From assembly GCA_937891665.1 (NCBI GenBank), contig CALAGS010000236.1, positions 1 through 64,000 on the forward strand: 64,000 bases of DNA. Reading direction: 5' to 3'. The DNA is from an uncultured Burkholderiales bacterium. Its GTDB lineage: Bacteria; Pseudomonadota; Gammaproteobacteria; Burkholderiales; Burkholderiaceae_C. The position numbers and the translations under genes are program-made. The stretch's first letter is position 1, and each line of letters begins with the position of its first letter. The notes beneath the pieces were generated by a model. The model did not search any database. It had not been told where the DNA came from and saw only the letters and a program-made list of their open reading frames with translations. Below, one piece after another: positions 1 through 7,863 of the stretch.

Positions 1-902
1 CCAAACCGATTGAGGGCTTGCCTGAGCTTGTGTCGCAAGGCCAAGGTGGTTTGTTTGATGTGGTCTTGCACCCTCAATATGCACAAAATGGCTGGATATA
101 TTGGGCTTACAACGCGCCTGGACCGGGCGGCTGGGGCACTGCTTTGGCCAGAGGCAAGCTTCAAGACCATCGCATGACTGAGGTGCAGGTGCTGTTCAGC
201 ATGCAGCCTAAAACACGTTCGAGCTTTCATTTTGGTGGCCGCATTGTGTTCGACCAAGCTGGCTTTGTTTATCTGACTTTGGGAGACCGTGGCGACAAAG
301 ACCGCGCCCAAAAAATGAACGACCACGCGGGCTCAGTCATACGCCTTCACGACGATGGTCGGGTACCCGTCAACAATCCTTTTGTTAACCGTGCAGGTGC
401 TTTGGCAGAAAAATGGACCTTGGGCAATCGCAACATGCAAGGTGCGGCTCTGCATCCCCAAACGGGTGAACTGTGGACACACGAACACGGACCGCAGGGT
501 GGGGATGAGGTCAACGTGATGCGTTCGGGTTTGAATTACGGCTGGCCCGTTATCACCTACGGCGTTAATTACGGATTAGGTACCAAGATTGGTGAGGGCC
601 AGGCCAAAGCTGGCTTGGAGCAGCCCTTGCGCGTGTGGGTACCCTCGATTGCGCCATCGGGCATGGCGTTCGTAAGCGGTTCACAGTTTCCCCAATGGCA
701 GGGCAATTTGCTGGTGGGCGCATTGCGCGGGCAGATGCTGCTTCGTCTGACGCTAGACGGCGAAAAAGTCTTGAGCGAAGAGCGCTTGCTTCAAGGGCGG
801 TCTCGCCTGCGCGATGTGAGAGTGGGGCCAGACGGTTTGGTCTACTTGCTGACGGACGAAGCTCAAGGCGCGTTGCTCAGGCTGGAGCCAGTCAAACCTT
901 GA
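1..902 (+). CDS. PQQ-dependent aldose sugar dehydrogenase, 3' part (5' end outside window)
   Basis: The reading frame is already open at base 3, so the N-terminus lies upstream; the ORF-track start at 18 is only an internal TTG. The visible 300 residues match the soluble aldose dehydrogenase family (YliI/Asd type), a beta-propeller that oxidises sugars in the periplasm using pyrroloquinoline quinone. Supporting segments are the GQGGLFDV start of a blade, FGGRIVFD followed by LTLGDRG, the RNMQGAALHP segment and the EHGPQGGDEVN segment, in the family's order. The C-terminus (LLRLEPVKP) is complete. Two envelope genes follow 30 bp downstream on the same strand. Family assignment is firm; substrate and cofactor use are inferred. 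Confidence 0.85.
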   Translation, partial: KPIEGLPELVSQGQGGLFDVVLHPQYAQNGWIYWAYNAPGPGGWGTALARGKLQDHRMTEVQVLFSMQPKTRSSFHFGGRIVFDQAGFVYLTLGDRGDKDRAQKMNDHAGSVIRLHDDGRVPVNNPFVNRAGALAEKWTLGNRNMQGAALHPQTGELWTHEHGPQGGDEVNVMRSGLNYGWPVITYGVNYGLGTKIGEGQAKAGLEQPLRVWVPSIAPSGMAFVSGSQFPQWQGNLLVGALRGQMLLRLTLDGEKVLSEERLLQGRSRLRDVRVGPDGLVYLLTDEAQGALLRLEPVKP

Positions 903-932
903 AAAGATCGATTCTGATTTACGATATCGACC

Positions 933-2480
933 ATGACCCAAACACCAAGATTCAAGCGTTACAGGCCTTTGTGGCTTGTCCTTGAGTCTTTTTTGCTTTT
1001 GTTTTTGTGGGGTTGTGCTCAGTCACCACAGTCACTCCGCACAACTTCATTGCCAGTTAGCCTTGTAGACCCTCAGGGGCCTGCGGCAGAGTGGCGCGCC
1101 ATGAACCGACTGAGTTATGGCCCAACACCCACCTTGATGGCCGACATCAAGTCTAAAGCTCATCCCAAAGAGTGGGCTTTGCACCAGTTGGATGCAGCGC
1201 GCAAAGCCAGCCTTGAGGCTCCCAAGCTTCCGTCAGATTTAGCGTCCATTAACGACAGCCTCCCATTGATCTTTGACGGTGCCCGCAGTGAACGAGAGGC
1301 CCGCGCTGCCGTCCCTGCGGGAACGCGTCTCAATGAATTGGTGGCCAACAAAAGACGTTTCAATTTTCAAGAACAAACAGAGGCCTTGTTTTACAACCGG
1401 ACTCAAGTGAACAAAGCCGTTGCTTGGCGCTTGGCAAGTTGCAGCAACGACGATGTTGAACAGCCGTTGCTCGCCCGAATGACAGAGTTCTGGTTTAACC
1501 ATTTCAATGTGTACCAACAAAAGGGCAGCGTGCGACCTTTTACAGGGCACTATGCCATCAATGTGGCCAGAGCCCATGCCTTGGGCAAATTTGAAGACTT
1601 GGTACTGGCCAGCGCCAAGCATCCCGCCATGCTTTACTACTTGGACCAATGGCTCAGTGTCAGCCCGCAAGCAGGGCGAGCTGGGCAAAACAGCCGCGGT
1701 TTGAATGAAAACTACGCCCGAGAATTGATGGAACTTCATACATTGGGCGTACATGGCGGTTATACCCAAGAAGACGTGCGTGAATTGGCCCGTGTGCTCA
1801 CAGGATGGACTGTTGCGCCGCGTTCTCAAGATGGTTTTCAGTTTGTCATGCGCTTGCACGATTCAGGCAACAAAACAATCATGGGCCAAAGCATCCCAAG
1901 TTCTGCGCAATTCATGGGTGTGAAAGAGGGCGAACAGGCCATTCGTTTCTTAGCCAACCATCCTGCAACAGCACAACGAGTTTCTCTGAGACTCGCGGAA
2001 TATTTTGTCGCTGACTTGCCTCCTCAAGCTTTGGTTGATCAAATGGCCAAGACATTTTTGGCAACAGGCGGCGACATTTATCAAGTTATGAAAGTAATGT
2101 TGAGCAGTGCAGCCTTTTGGGATCCTGAAAACAAACTGTATAGAACGCCTTACGATTTTGCTTGTGCCAGTTTGCGTGTTCTGAACGTGCCACAAGACCG
2201 CAACAAGTGGCTGCAAGCCTTTGGTTACTCATTCGTTGCGGGACAGGGCATTCAAAATTGGCAAACACCCGATGGCTATGCCTTCAATGCCAATACGTGG
2301 TTCACGCCCGAGGCCTTGACGCGGCGCATTGACTTTGCACTGACCATTGCGCGCAACGCACCAGAGCGAAGCGATTTGTACCCCTATCTCAGCGAGGCTA
2401 CCACCAACGCCGTCATGAAGCAGCCACCCCTGCAAAGAATGGGCTTTGTGTTGGGCAGTTCCGAATTGGTTTTCAAGTAA
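933..2480 (+). CDS. DUF1800 family lipoprotein
   Basis: This 515-residue protein belongs to the DUF1800 family, whose biochemical role is unknown. The family block NENYARELMELHTLGVHG followed by YTQEDVRELARVLTGWT is clear at about residues 255-290. The N-terminus has a basic start, a hydrophobic stretch and LWGC at about residues 25-28, which fits a lipoprotein signal with acylated Cys, so an outer-membrane or periplasmic location is inferred. It is followed 20 bp later by a DUF1501 gene; the two families are commonly neighbours in Gram-negative genomes and are thought to act together. The start is an ATG 30 bp after the sugar dehydrogenase stop. Confidence 0.85.
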   Translation: MTQTPRFKRYRPLWLVLESFLLLFLWGCAQSPQSLRTTSLPVSLVDPQGPAAEWRAMNRLSYGPTPTLMADIKSKAHPKEWALHQLDAARKASLEAPKLPSDLASINDSLPLIFDGARSEREARAAVPAGTRLNELVANKRRFNFQEQTEALFYNRTQVNKAVAWRLASCSNDDVEQPLLARMTEFWFNHFNVYQQKGSVRPFTGHYAINVARAHALGKFEDLVLASAKHPAMLYYLDQWLSVSPQAGRAGQNSRGLNENYARELMELHTLGVHGGYTQEDVRELARVLTGWTVAPRSQDGFQFVMRLHDSGNKTIMGQSIPSSAQFMGVKEGEQAIRFLANHPATAQRVSLRLAEYFVADLPPQALVDQMAKTFLATGGDIYQVMKVMLSSAAFWDPENKLYRTPYDFACASLRVLNVPQDRNKWLQAFGYSFVAGQGIQNWQTPDGYAFNANTWFTPEALTRRIDFALTIARNAPERSDLYPYLSEATTNAVMKQPPLQRMGFVLGSSELVFK

Positions 2481-2500
2481 CGAAGTTGAAAGCAGATCGC

Positions 2501-3742
2501 ATGTTGTCTAATCGTCGCCAAGCCATTTTTCAAACACTCAGCATGGGGGCGTTTGCTTTGCCTGCCATTTCCGCCTTAGCGGACGCGCCTTCATCTTCTG
2601 GCCGAATGGTGCTGGTATTTTTGCGCGGCGCCTACGACGGCCTTTCGATGTTGGTTCCACATGGCGATGACAGGTACTTGCAGATTCGTCCCAACATCGG
2701 CATACCTAAACCAGATGGTTCTCAAAAAACGGCCTTAGCGCTTGACGCAACGTTTGGCCTGCATCCTGCTTGTGCGGCCTTGCTGCCGCTTTGGCAACAA
2801 GGCGTGTTGGCTGCTATTCCCTGTGCAGGTTCACCCGATGCCAGCCGATCTCATTTTGATGCGCAATACCATTGGGAAACAGGTAAGCCGGGTTCAAGTT
2901 CGCCATCTGCTGGATGGCTCAATGTACTTTCGGGCATGGTTGGCAATGGCGTTGGTCTTCATGCACTGGGTGTCGGGGAGAGTAGCCCACGAATTTTGTC
3001 GGGTCCCAGACCTGTTCAGTTGGTGGGAAACGGTTTGTCAGCCACAAGAGCAGGAACGCTTGCAGAAAGCAAGACGCGGGAGGCGGTCCTTCAGTTGTAT
3101 GCTGGCAATGAGAAGATGGCCAGCGCCATGCTAGAGGGTGCGACTAACCGCATGTCTACAGCGGCCATGCTTAAGACGCCCAGCATGGCTTCAAGCAATG
3201 AGCAGCAAGCTGCCAACAATGGTGCGGGTTCGCCTCAGGGACTGGCATTAGATGCCAAACACCTTGGAACTTTGATGCAACAAAATCGACAGCTTCGGCT
3301 TGGATTTTTGTCTTCAGGGGGTTGGGATACCCACATCAATCAAGGCAATGTGTCCGGCTTGTTGGCCAACAATTTAAGCAACCTCGCGAACACACTCATT
3401 CAACTCAGAGCCGCTTTCAATGAGCCCAATGATGTGGTGATTGTGGCCAGCGAATTTGGCCGAACTTGCGCTGAAAATGGCACTCGCGGCACTGATCACG
3501 GTCACGGCAATGTGATGTGGCTGCTAGGCAACCGCGTGCAGGGCGGAAAATGGCACGGAAGATGGGACGGACTGACTCAGAATCAACTCAACGAGGGCAG
3601 AGATTTGCCAGTGCACCACGACTTTCGAGGCGTTTTTGCGCAAACGCTTGTTTCGAGTTTAGGCTTGGCAAAGGGAAGCGTTGTTGACGTTTTTCCTGGC
3701 TTTCGGTGGGATGACAGCCTGGATGGAATTTTCAAAGCTTAA
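2501..3742 (+). CDS. DUF1501 family exported protein
   Basis: This 413-residue protein is of the DUF1501 family, related to the sulfatase/alkaline phosphatase fold, with unknown substrate. Family signs are MVLVFLRGAYDGLSMLVPHG near the N-terminus, the DASRSHFDAQYHWETG region, LGFLSSGGWDTHINQG and the ASEFGRT...GTDHGHGNVMWLLG block near the C-terminus. SNRRQAIFQTL followed by a hydrophobic stretch ending ALADA resembles a twin-arginine export signal. The ATG at 2501 is preferred over the TTG at 2486 in the ORF track because it puts the twin arginines close to the N-terminus. It is paired with the upstream DUF1800 gene and probably cotranscribed with it. Confidence 0.85.
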   Translation: MLSNRRQAIFQTLSMGAFALPAISALADAPSSSGRMVLVFLRGAYDGLSMLVPHGDDRYLQIRPNIGIPKPDGSQKTALALDATFGLHPACAALLPLWQQGVLAAIPCAGSPDASRSHFDAQYHWETGKPGSSSPSAGWLNVLSGMVGNGVGLHALGVGESSPRILSGPRPVQLVGNGLSATRAGTLAESKTREAVLQLYAGNEKMASAMLEGATNRMSTAAMLKTPSMASSNEQQAANNGAGSPQGLALDAKHLGTLMQQNRQLRLGFLSSGGWDTHINQGNVSGLLANNLSNLANTLIQLRAAFNEPNDVVIVASEFGRTCAENGTRGTDHGHGNVMWLLGNRVQGGKWHGRWDGLTQNQLNEGRDLPVHHDFRGVFAQTLVSSLGLAKGSVVDVFPGFRWDDSLDGIFKA

Positions 3743-3751
3743 AGTCAAAGT

Positions 3752-3952
3752 TCATTGAAAATAGCACCACAATCCATAACACTTGCCTGAAAACCATTCG
3801 ATGGCAATATCAAGCAGAACAGTAAAAAGAAAAAATGGCAACCCAAAATACACGGCAGCCCAAAATCCTGCCAACCAAGTTGGGCGTGGCTCTTTGAGCC
3901 TGTAGCCCATCACTGTTTGGGCCTGACGTTTTTCAAGGAATTTTTTCAGCAT
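3752..3952 (-). CDS. Small hypothetical membrane protein (66 aa)
   Basis: This short reading frame lies between the end of the DUF1501 gene and the divergent FemAB-like gene. The chosen ATG gives MLKKFLEKRQ, a charged cytoplasmic-looking start, then WLAGFWAAVYFGLPFFLFTVLLDIAIEW, a long hydrophobic stretch that would span the membrane once or twice, and a short Cys-containing tail. The longer ORF-track version would run into the 5' end of the divergent gene. No good ribosome binding site is visible. I do not recognise the family. The basic-then-hydrophobic layout is more protein-like than most shadow ORFs, but the call is tentative. Confidence 0.5.
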   Translation of the reverse strand: MLKKFLEKRQAQTVMGYRLKEPRPTWLAGFWAAVYFGLPFFLFTVLLDIAIEWFSGKCYGLWCYFQ

Positions 3953-3991
3953 GCTAAGGCGCTTAATTTCAATCTCCAAAAAGGTGTGCCA

Positions 3992-4912
3992 ATGATAGTG
4001 CATTGGGATGGGCATGACCTTGCAGAGTGGGATGCGGTTCACACAGCGGCGGCTGGGGCTTTGCAGCAAGGGTGGGACTATGGCTCAAGTTTGAAATTGT
4101 TGGGGGTGCCGGTTCTAAGAGCTCGTGTCATAGATGATGGTCAGCAAGTCGCCCAAGCGCAGTTCATAGTCAGGAAGTGGGGCAAATTTGGTGCTGTTGC
4201 CCTTTGTACGCGTGGCCCCATTTGGTCTAAGTCCTTGGCACCTGAAGTCGAAGCCAACGTTTACAAGGCATTGAAAAAATCACTGCCGCTCACGGGTATT
4301 CGCTTCATGGCCGTTACGCCTGAAGTTCCAGAGGGTCAAGTACACGGCCTGCATCCCATGCGCAGAATCATGTCGGGCATGTCGACGGTCATGCTCGACA
4401 TGGCTCAACCTATTTCTGAGATAAGAGCGCAACTTGAAGGGCGCTGGCGAACAAGCCTGGTAAGCGCTGAGTCAAGCGCCATGACGGTTCACCGTGTGGG
4501 CACCAATGAAGGTCAGTACAGGTGGTTGCTCGACAATGAAAAGCAACAAAGGGTTGACAAGCAGCTTGAAGGTTTGCCGCTTCCTTTTTTTGACCTCTAT
4601 GTGCAATCGCGCAAGCAACCCGCCAAAAATATTTTGACACTCAGAAGTGATTTGGGCAGAGATCGCATTGCAGCCATGATGTTTTTGATTCATGGTGAAG
4701 CGGCCACCTACCAAGTAGGTTGGACCTCAGATCAGGGCCGTGAGCTGAATGCACACCATTTGATTTTGTGGCACGCTGTTGAAGAGCTGCGCGAAAGAGG
4801 CGTCAGAGTATTGGACTTGGGCGGCGTCAATACGATTCGAAGCGCAGGTGTCGCTAGATTTAAGATGCGGACAGGTGGCAAGGTCCTGACCTTGGCAGGT
4901 ACTTATATTTAA
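3992..4912 (+). CDS. FemAB/GNAT-like acyltransferase family protein
   Basis: This 306-residue protein resembles the lipid II:glycine glycyltransferase (FemAB) and related GNAT-fold proteins seen in proteobacterial envelope loci. It has an N-terminal half of the WDYGSSLKLLG...ARV type, a central linker, and a C-terminal GNAT-like half with HHLILWHAVEELRERGVRVLDLGG, the usual acyl-donor-binding helix and strand. The ATG at 3992 is preferred because AAGG precedes it by 8 bases, whereas the ORF-track start at 3917 is a TTG lying inside the divergent small gene. The substrate cannot be read from sequence; a peptidoglycan or amino-acyl role is only a family-level guess. Confidence 0.65.
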   Translation: MIVHWDGHDLAEWDAVHTAAAGALQQGWDYGSSLKLLGVPVLRARVIDDGQQVAQAQFIVRKWGKFGAVALCTRGPIWSKSLAPEVEANVYKALKKSLPLTGIRFMAVTPEVPEGQVHGLHPMRRIMSGMSTVMLDMAQPISEIRAQLEGRWRTSLVSAESSAMTVHRVGTNEGQYRWLLDNEKQQRVDKQLEGLPLPFFDLYVQSRKQPAKNILTLRSDLGRDRIAAMMFLIHGEAATYQVGWTSDQGRELNAHHLILWHAVEELRERGVRVLDLGGVNTIRSAGVARFKMRTGGKVLTLAGTYI

Positions 4913-4934
4913 GCTTTGAAAGTCAAGATAACTT

Positions 4935-5555
4935 ATGTATTTGCCTAAACAGTTCAATCATCCAGAGCATGCCAGAAGCATCATTTTGGAAAATCCATTG
5001 GCCAGTTTGGTTTCGAACGATGATGAAGGTTTTCCATTTATCAGCCACATCCCCATCAAGTTGATGCCCCATGCAACAGATCCGCAACAAGACATGTTGC
5101 TGGGTCATGTTGCCAAGGGCAATCCACATGCTGGCTTTTTGCACAAACGGCCTGAAGTCCTTTTGACATTCATGGGACCTCAGGCTTACATGTCGCCTGC
5201 CGTCTACCCTGATTTGATCAGGGTGCCCACATGGAGTTATGTGGCTGTTCATGTCAAAGCCGAAGTTCGCATATTGGAAGGCGAAGAGGCGAAAGATGCG
5301 CTCTTGAAGCAATTGATTGCCGATCACGAACCGGCCTATGCGCAGCAATGGCGCGGCCTTCCAGAAACCTATACGCATCCCATGATGAATGCCATCGTGG
5401 CCTTTGAGATGAAGTTGTTAGAAGTGCAGACCAAGGTTAAGCTTAACCAGCATCGCCCTGAGGCTCATGCGGCCATGCATGCTGCCTATGATGCTGGCAA
5501 CGAATCTGAAAAAGCTTTGGCCCTTTGGATGCGGCGACTCGGACTGGTTTCATGA
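4935..5555 (+). CDS. PaiB-like FMN-binding split-barrel protein
   Basis: This 206-residue protein is of the PaiB family, annotated as FMN-binding negative transcriptional regulators after Bacillus PaiB. Family features are the MYLPKQFNHPEHARSIILEN start, PLASLVSN...GFPFISHIPI, a middle LLGHVAKGNPH...LTFMGPQAYMSP segment and VPTWSYVAVHVKAEV, all placed as in the split-barrel flavin fold. No helix-turn-helix is evident, so a flavin enzyme role is as likely as DNA binding. Its stop overlaps the start of the next gene (ATGA), making it the first gene of a translationally coupled series. Confidence 0.8.
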   Translation: MYLPKQFNHPEHARSIILENPLASLVSNDDEGFPFISHIPIKLMPHATDPQQDMLLGHVAKGNPHAGFLHKRPEVLLTFMGPQAYMSPAVYPDLIRVPTWSYVAVHVKAEVRILEGEEAKDALLKQLIADHEPAYAQQWRGLPETYTHPMMNAIVAFEMKLLEVQTKVKLNQHRPEAHAAMHAAYDAGNESEKALALWMRRLGLVS

Positions 5556-6958
5556 ACACTGATTTACAGTGGATGCAAGCAGCCGTTGAATTGGCCAAAG
5601 AAGCAGGGCAGGCTGGTGAAGTTCCAGTGGGTGCCGTGGTTGTTCGAGATGGCATCCTTGTCGGCAGGGGTCGCAACGGTCCTATCGGCAACACAGACCC
5701 TACTGCCCATGCAGAAATCATGGCTTTGCGTGATGCTGCCAAAACAATAGGCAATTACCGCTTTGAAAACTGTACCCTGTACGTTACGTTAGAGCCCTGC
5801 ACCATGTGCTCTGGCGCCATTCTCAATTCACGCATTTCTCGGCTGGTGTTTGGTGCGTCTGAGCCTAGAACTGGCGCGGCGGGCTCGGTGTTGGATGTCT
5901 TTGCCAACCAAGACATCAACCACCAAACAAAAGTGGCAGGCGGTGTCTTGTCCGATGAATGCAGACAACTCTTGACGCAGTTTTTCAAACCCAAACGAAT
6001 CAATATGAACCCATTGCGCGATGATGCCTTAAGACCACCAGACGATTGGTTTGAGGATGTTCCTGATTACCCATGGGCAGCCCACTATGTGTCAGATTTG
6101 CCATCACTGAATGGTCTGCGCCTGCACTATTTGGATGAAGGTCTTCGTGAAATTCCGAGCCAAGTTCAAGACGCATCCAACCGCCAACAATTGACCTATT
6201 TGTGTTTGCATGGCAACCCTGCTTGGAGTTATTTGTACCGAAAGATGATTCCTACTTTCACAGCCCATGGTCACCGTGTTGTGGCGCCAGACCTCATTGG
6301 TTTTGGGAAAAGTGATAAGTTTAAAAAAGCCAATCAGCACAGCTTTGAATTCCACCGCCAAGTCTTGCTAGATTTCATTGAACATTTGGATTTGAAACGC
6401 ATCGTTTTGGTTGTTCAAGATTGGGGCGGCATTTTGGGGCTGACCTTGCCGATGGACATGCCCCATCGCTTTGAAGGTTTGTTGGTGATGAACACGGCAT
6501 TGGCAACAGGCACTCAGCCCTTGTCAAAAGGTTTTTTAAGTTGGCGTGAGTGGTGCCAAGCCAATCCCGACTTTGATGTGGCCAAGCTCTTTGCGCGGGG
6601 CAACAAACACATGTCGAATGCAGAAACGCAAGCCTACAACAGCCCGTTCAAAGATCGTGGCCATCGCGCAGCACTTCATGCTTTTCCGCCCATGGTGCCA
6701 GAGTTTGAAAACAGCCCAGGCGCAGAAATTTCAAGACAAGCCCTTCACTTTTGGCGCGAGCAGTGGCAAGGCCAAACCATGATGGCCATTGGTCTTCAAG
6801 ACCCCGTGCTGGGAGAGCCTGTGATGCGTGAGCTGCAGCAAAACATCAAAGGCTGCCCGCCACCCCTTCTTTTGTCGCAGGCAGGACATTTTGTGCAAGA
6901 ACATGGCCAATCGATTGCTGAATCCGCCGTACAGTATTTCAAAGTTAGTACCTCATGA
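5552..6958 (+). CDS. tadA: TadA tRNA adenosine deaminase fused to DhlA-type haloalkane dehalogenase
   Basis: One 468-residue frame carries two complete enzymes. Residues 1-150 are TadA, which converts A34 to inosine in tRNA-Arg(ACG): HAE at 53-55 holds the zinc ligand and proton shuttle, and PCTMC at 82-86 the two zinc cysteines. From about residue 152 the frame continues, without stop or frameshift, into an alpha/beta hydrolase very like Xanthobacter DhlA (haloalkane dehalogenase subfamily I). It has HGNPAWSYLYRKM at 220-232, VVQDWGG with nucleophile Asp290 and halide-binding Trp291, SW at 330-331 matching the second halide tryptophan, Asp417 in MAIGLQD, and His446 in AGHFVQE. An internal ATG at 6005 has no ribosome binding site, so the fusion is probably real. 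The start overlaps the PaiB gene stop. Confidence 0.9.
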   Translation: MNTDLQWMQAAVELAKEAGQAGEVPVGAVVVRDGILVGRGRNGPIGNTDPTAHAEIMALRDAAKTIGNYRFENCTLYVTLEPCTMCSGAILNSRISRLVFGASEPRTGAAGSVLDVFANQDINHQTKVAGGVLSDECRQLLTQFFKPKRINMNPLRDDALRPPDDWFEDVPDYPWAAHYVSDLPSLNGLRLHYLDEGLREIPSQVQDASNRQQLTYLCLHGNPAWSYLYRKMIPTFTAHGHRVVAPDLIGFGKSDKFKKANQHSFEFHRQVLLDFIEHLDLKRIVLVVQDWGGILGLTLPMDMPHRFEGLLVMNTALATGTQPLSKGFLSWREWCQANPDFDVAKLFARGNKHMSNAETQAYNSPFKDRGHRAALHAFPPMVPEFENSPGAEISRQALHFWREQWQGQTMMAIGLQDPVLGEPVMRELQQNIKGCPPPLLLSQAGHFVQEHGQSIAESAVQYFKVSTS

Positions 6959-7863
6959 GTCACATTTACATCTTTTCTCCCTCCAGTGCCGTGCGTGACA
7001 AGGCTGCCTTTAAGCGCGGCATCAAACGCCTTGAAGCGCAGGGCCATGAAGTCCAAGTTGACCCTGATGCACTGACAAGTCACATGCGGTTTGCGGGAGA
7101 TGATGAAACTCGTTTGAAGGCCATCGCTCGTGCTGCAGCCAGTGGCGCCAACATTGCCATGATTTCACGGGGTGGTTATGGTCTTACGCGTCTGTTGACA
7201 CAATTGCCATACAAAGCCATTGCAAAATCGATCGACAATGGAACCCAATATGTGGGCTTAAGCGATTTCAGCGCTTTTCAATTGGCGATCTATGCAAAAA
7301 CACAGCGCATCACATGGCAAGGCCCTGCGCTTGGAGAAGACTTTGGACCCGAGAGTGAACCCGATGACATCATGCAAGCGTGCTTTGATGATTTGTGTTT
7401 GGAGCAAGGGGAGGGTACAGGTTGGCGCATGCCTGTTGAGTCTTTGCAAAAAAATGTGAAGGTGAACAACGCCGTTTTGTGGGGGGGCAATTTAGCGGTG
7501 CTCACTTCAATGCTGGGCACACCTTATTTTCCATTGGTTAAGAAGGGCGTTTTATTTCTAGAAGACGTAGGAGAGCACCCCTATAAGATTGAACGCATGC
7601 TGACGCAATTGCTCAATGCGGGTGTTTTGCAAAATCAAAAGGCCATCGTGTTTGGACAGTTCACATCGTATAAGTTGATTCCCCACGACAAGGGTTTCAA
7701 ACTCAAAACCGTGATTGACAGGTTACGGAATCAACTCAAAATTCCCGTTTTGACCGGGCTGCCATTTGGTCATGTTTCAACCAAAGTGCTTTTGCCCATC
7801 GGTGCCAAAGTCGATTTGGCCACGGAAGGCCGCGATGCATTTTTAGTTTGGGGACACATCTAA
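6955..7863 (+). CDS. ldcA: LD-carboxypeptidase (peptidase family S66)
   Basis: This 302-residue cytoplasmic serine peptidase releases the terminal D-alanine from murein tetrapeptides during cell-wall recycling. It shows the family's IYIFSPSSAVRD start, the nucleophile region MISRGGYGLTRLL at about 63-75 (where the family has an SxRGGYG segment), LSDFSAFQLAIYA, and the C-terminal FLEDVGEHPYKIERMLTQLL and GLPFGH blocks that carry the catalytic Glu and His. The length is normal. The ATG overlaps the preceding stop by four bases, and its own TAA overlaps the next ATG, so expression is coupled to both neighbours. Confidence 0.9.
   Translation: MSHIYIFSPSSAVRDKAAFKRGIKRLEAQGHEVQVDPDALTSHMRFAGDDETRLKAIARAAASGANIAMISRGGYGLTRLLTQLPYKAIAKSIDNGTQYVGLSDFSAFQLAIYAKTQRITWQGPALGEDFGPESEPDDIMQACFDDLCLEQGEGTGWRMPVESLQKNVKVNNAVLWGGNLAVLTSMLGTPYFPLVKKGVLFLEDVGEHPYKIERMLTQLLNAGVLQNQKAIVFGQFTSYKLIPHDKGFKLKTVIDRLRNQLKIPVLTGLPFGHVSTKVLLPIGAKVDLATEGRDAFLVWGHI

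Noticed and set aside
635-985. 116-residue ORF across the sugar dehydrogenase end
   Set aside because: It is an alternate-frame shadow of the dehydrogenase with no domain-like features and overlaps the start of the DUF1800 gene.
1239-1859. 206-residue minus-strand ORF
   Set aside because: It lies wholly inside the well-supported DUF1800 gene and has no recognisable motif.
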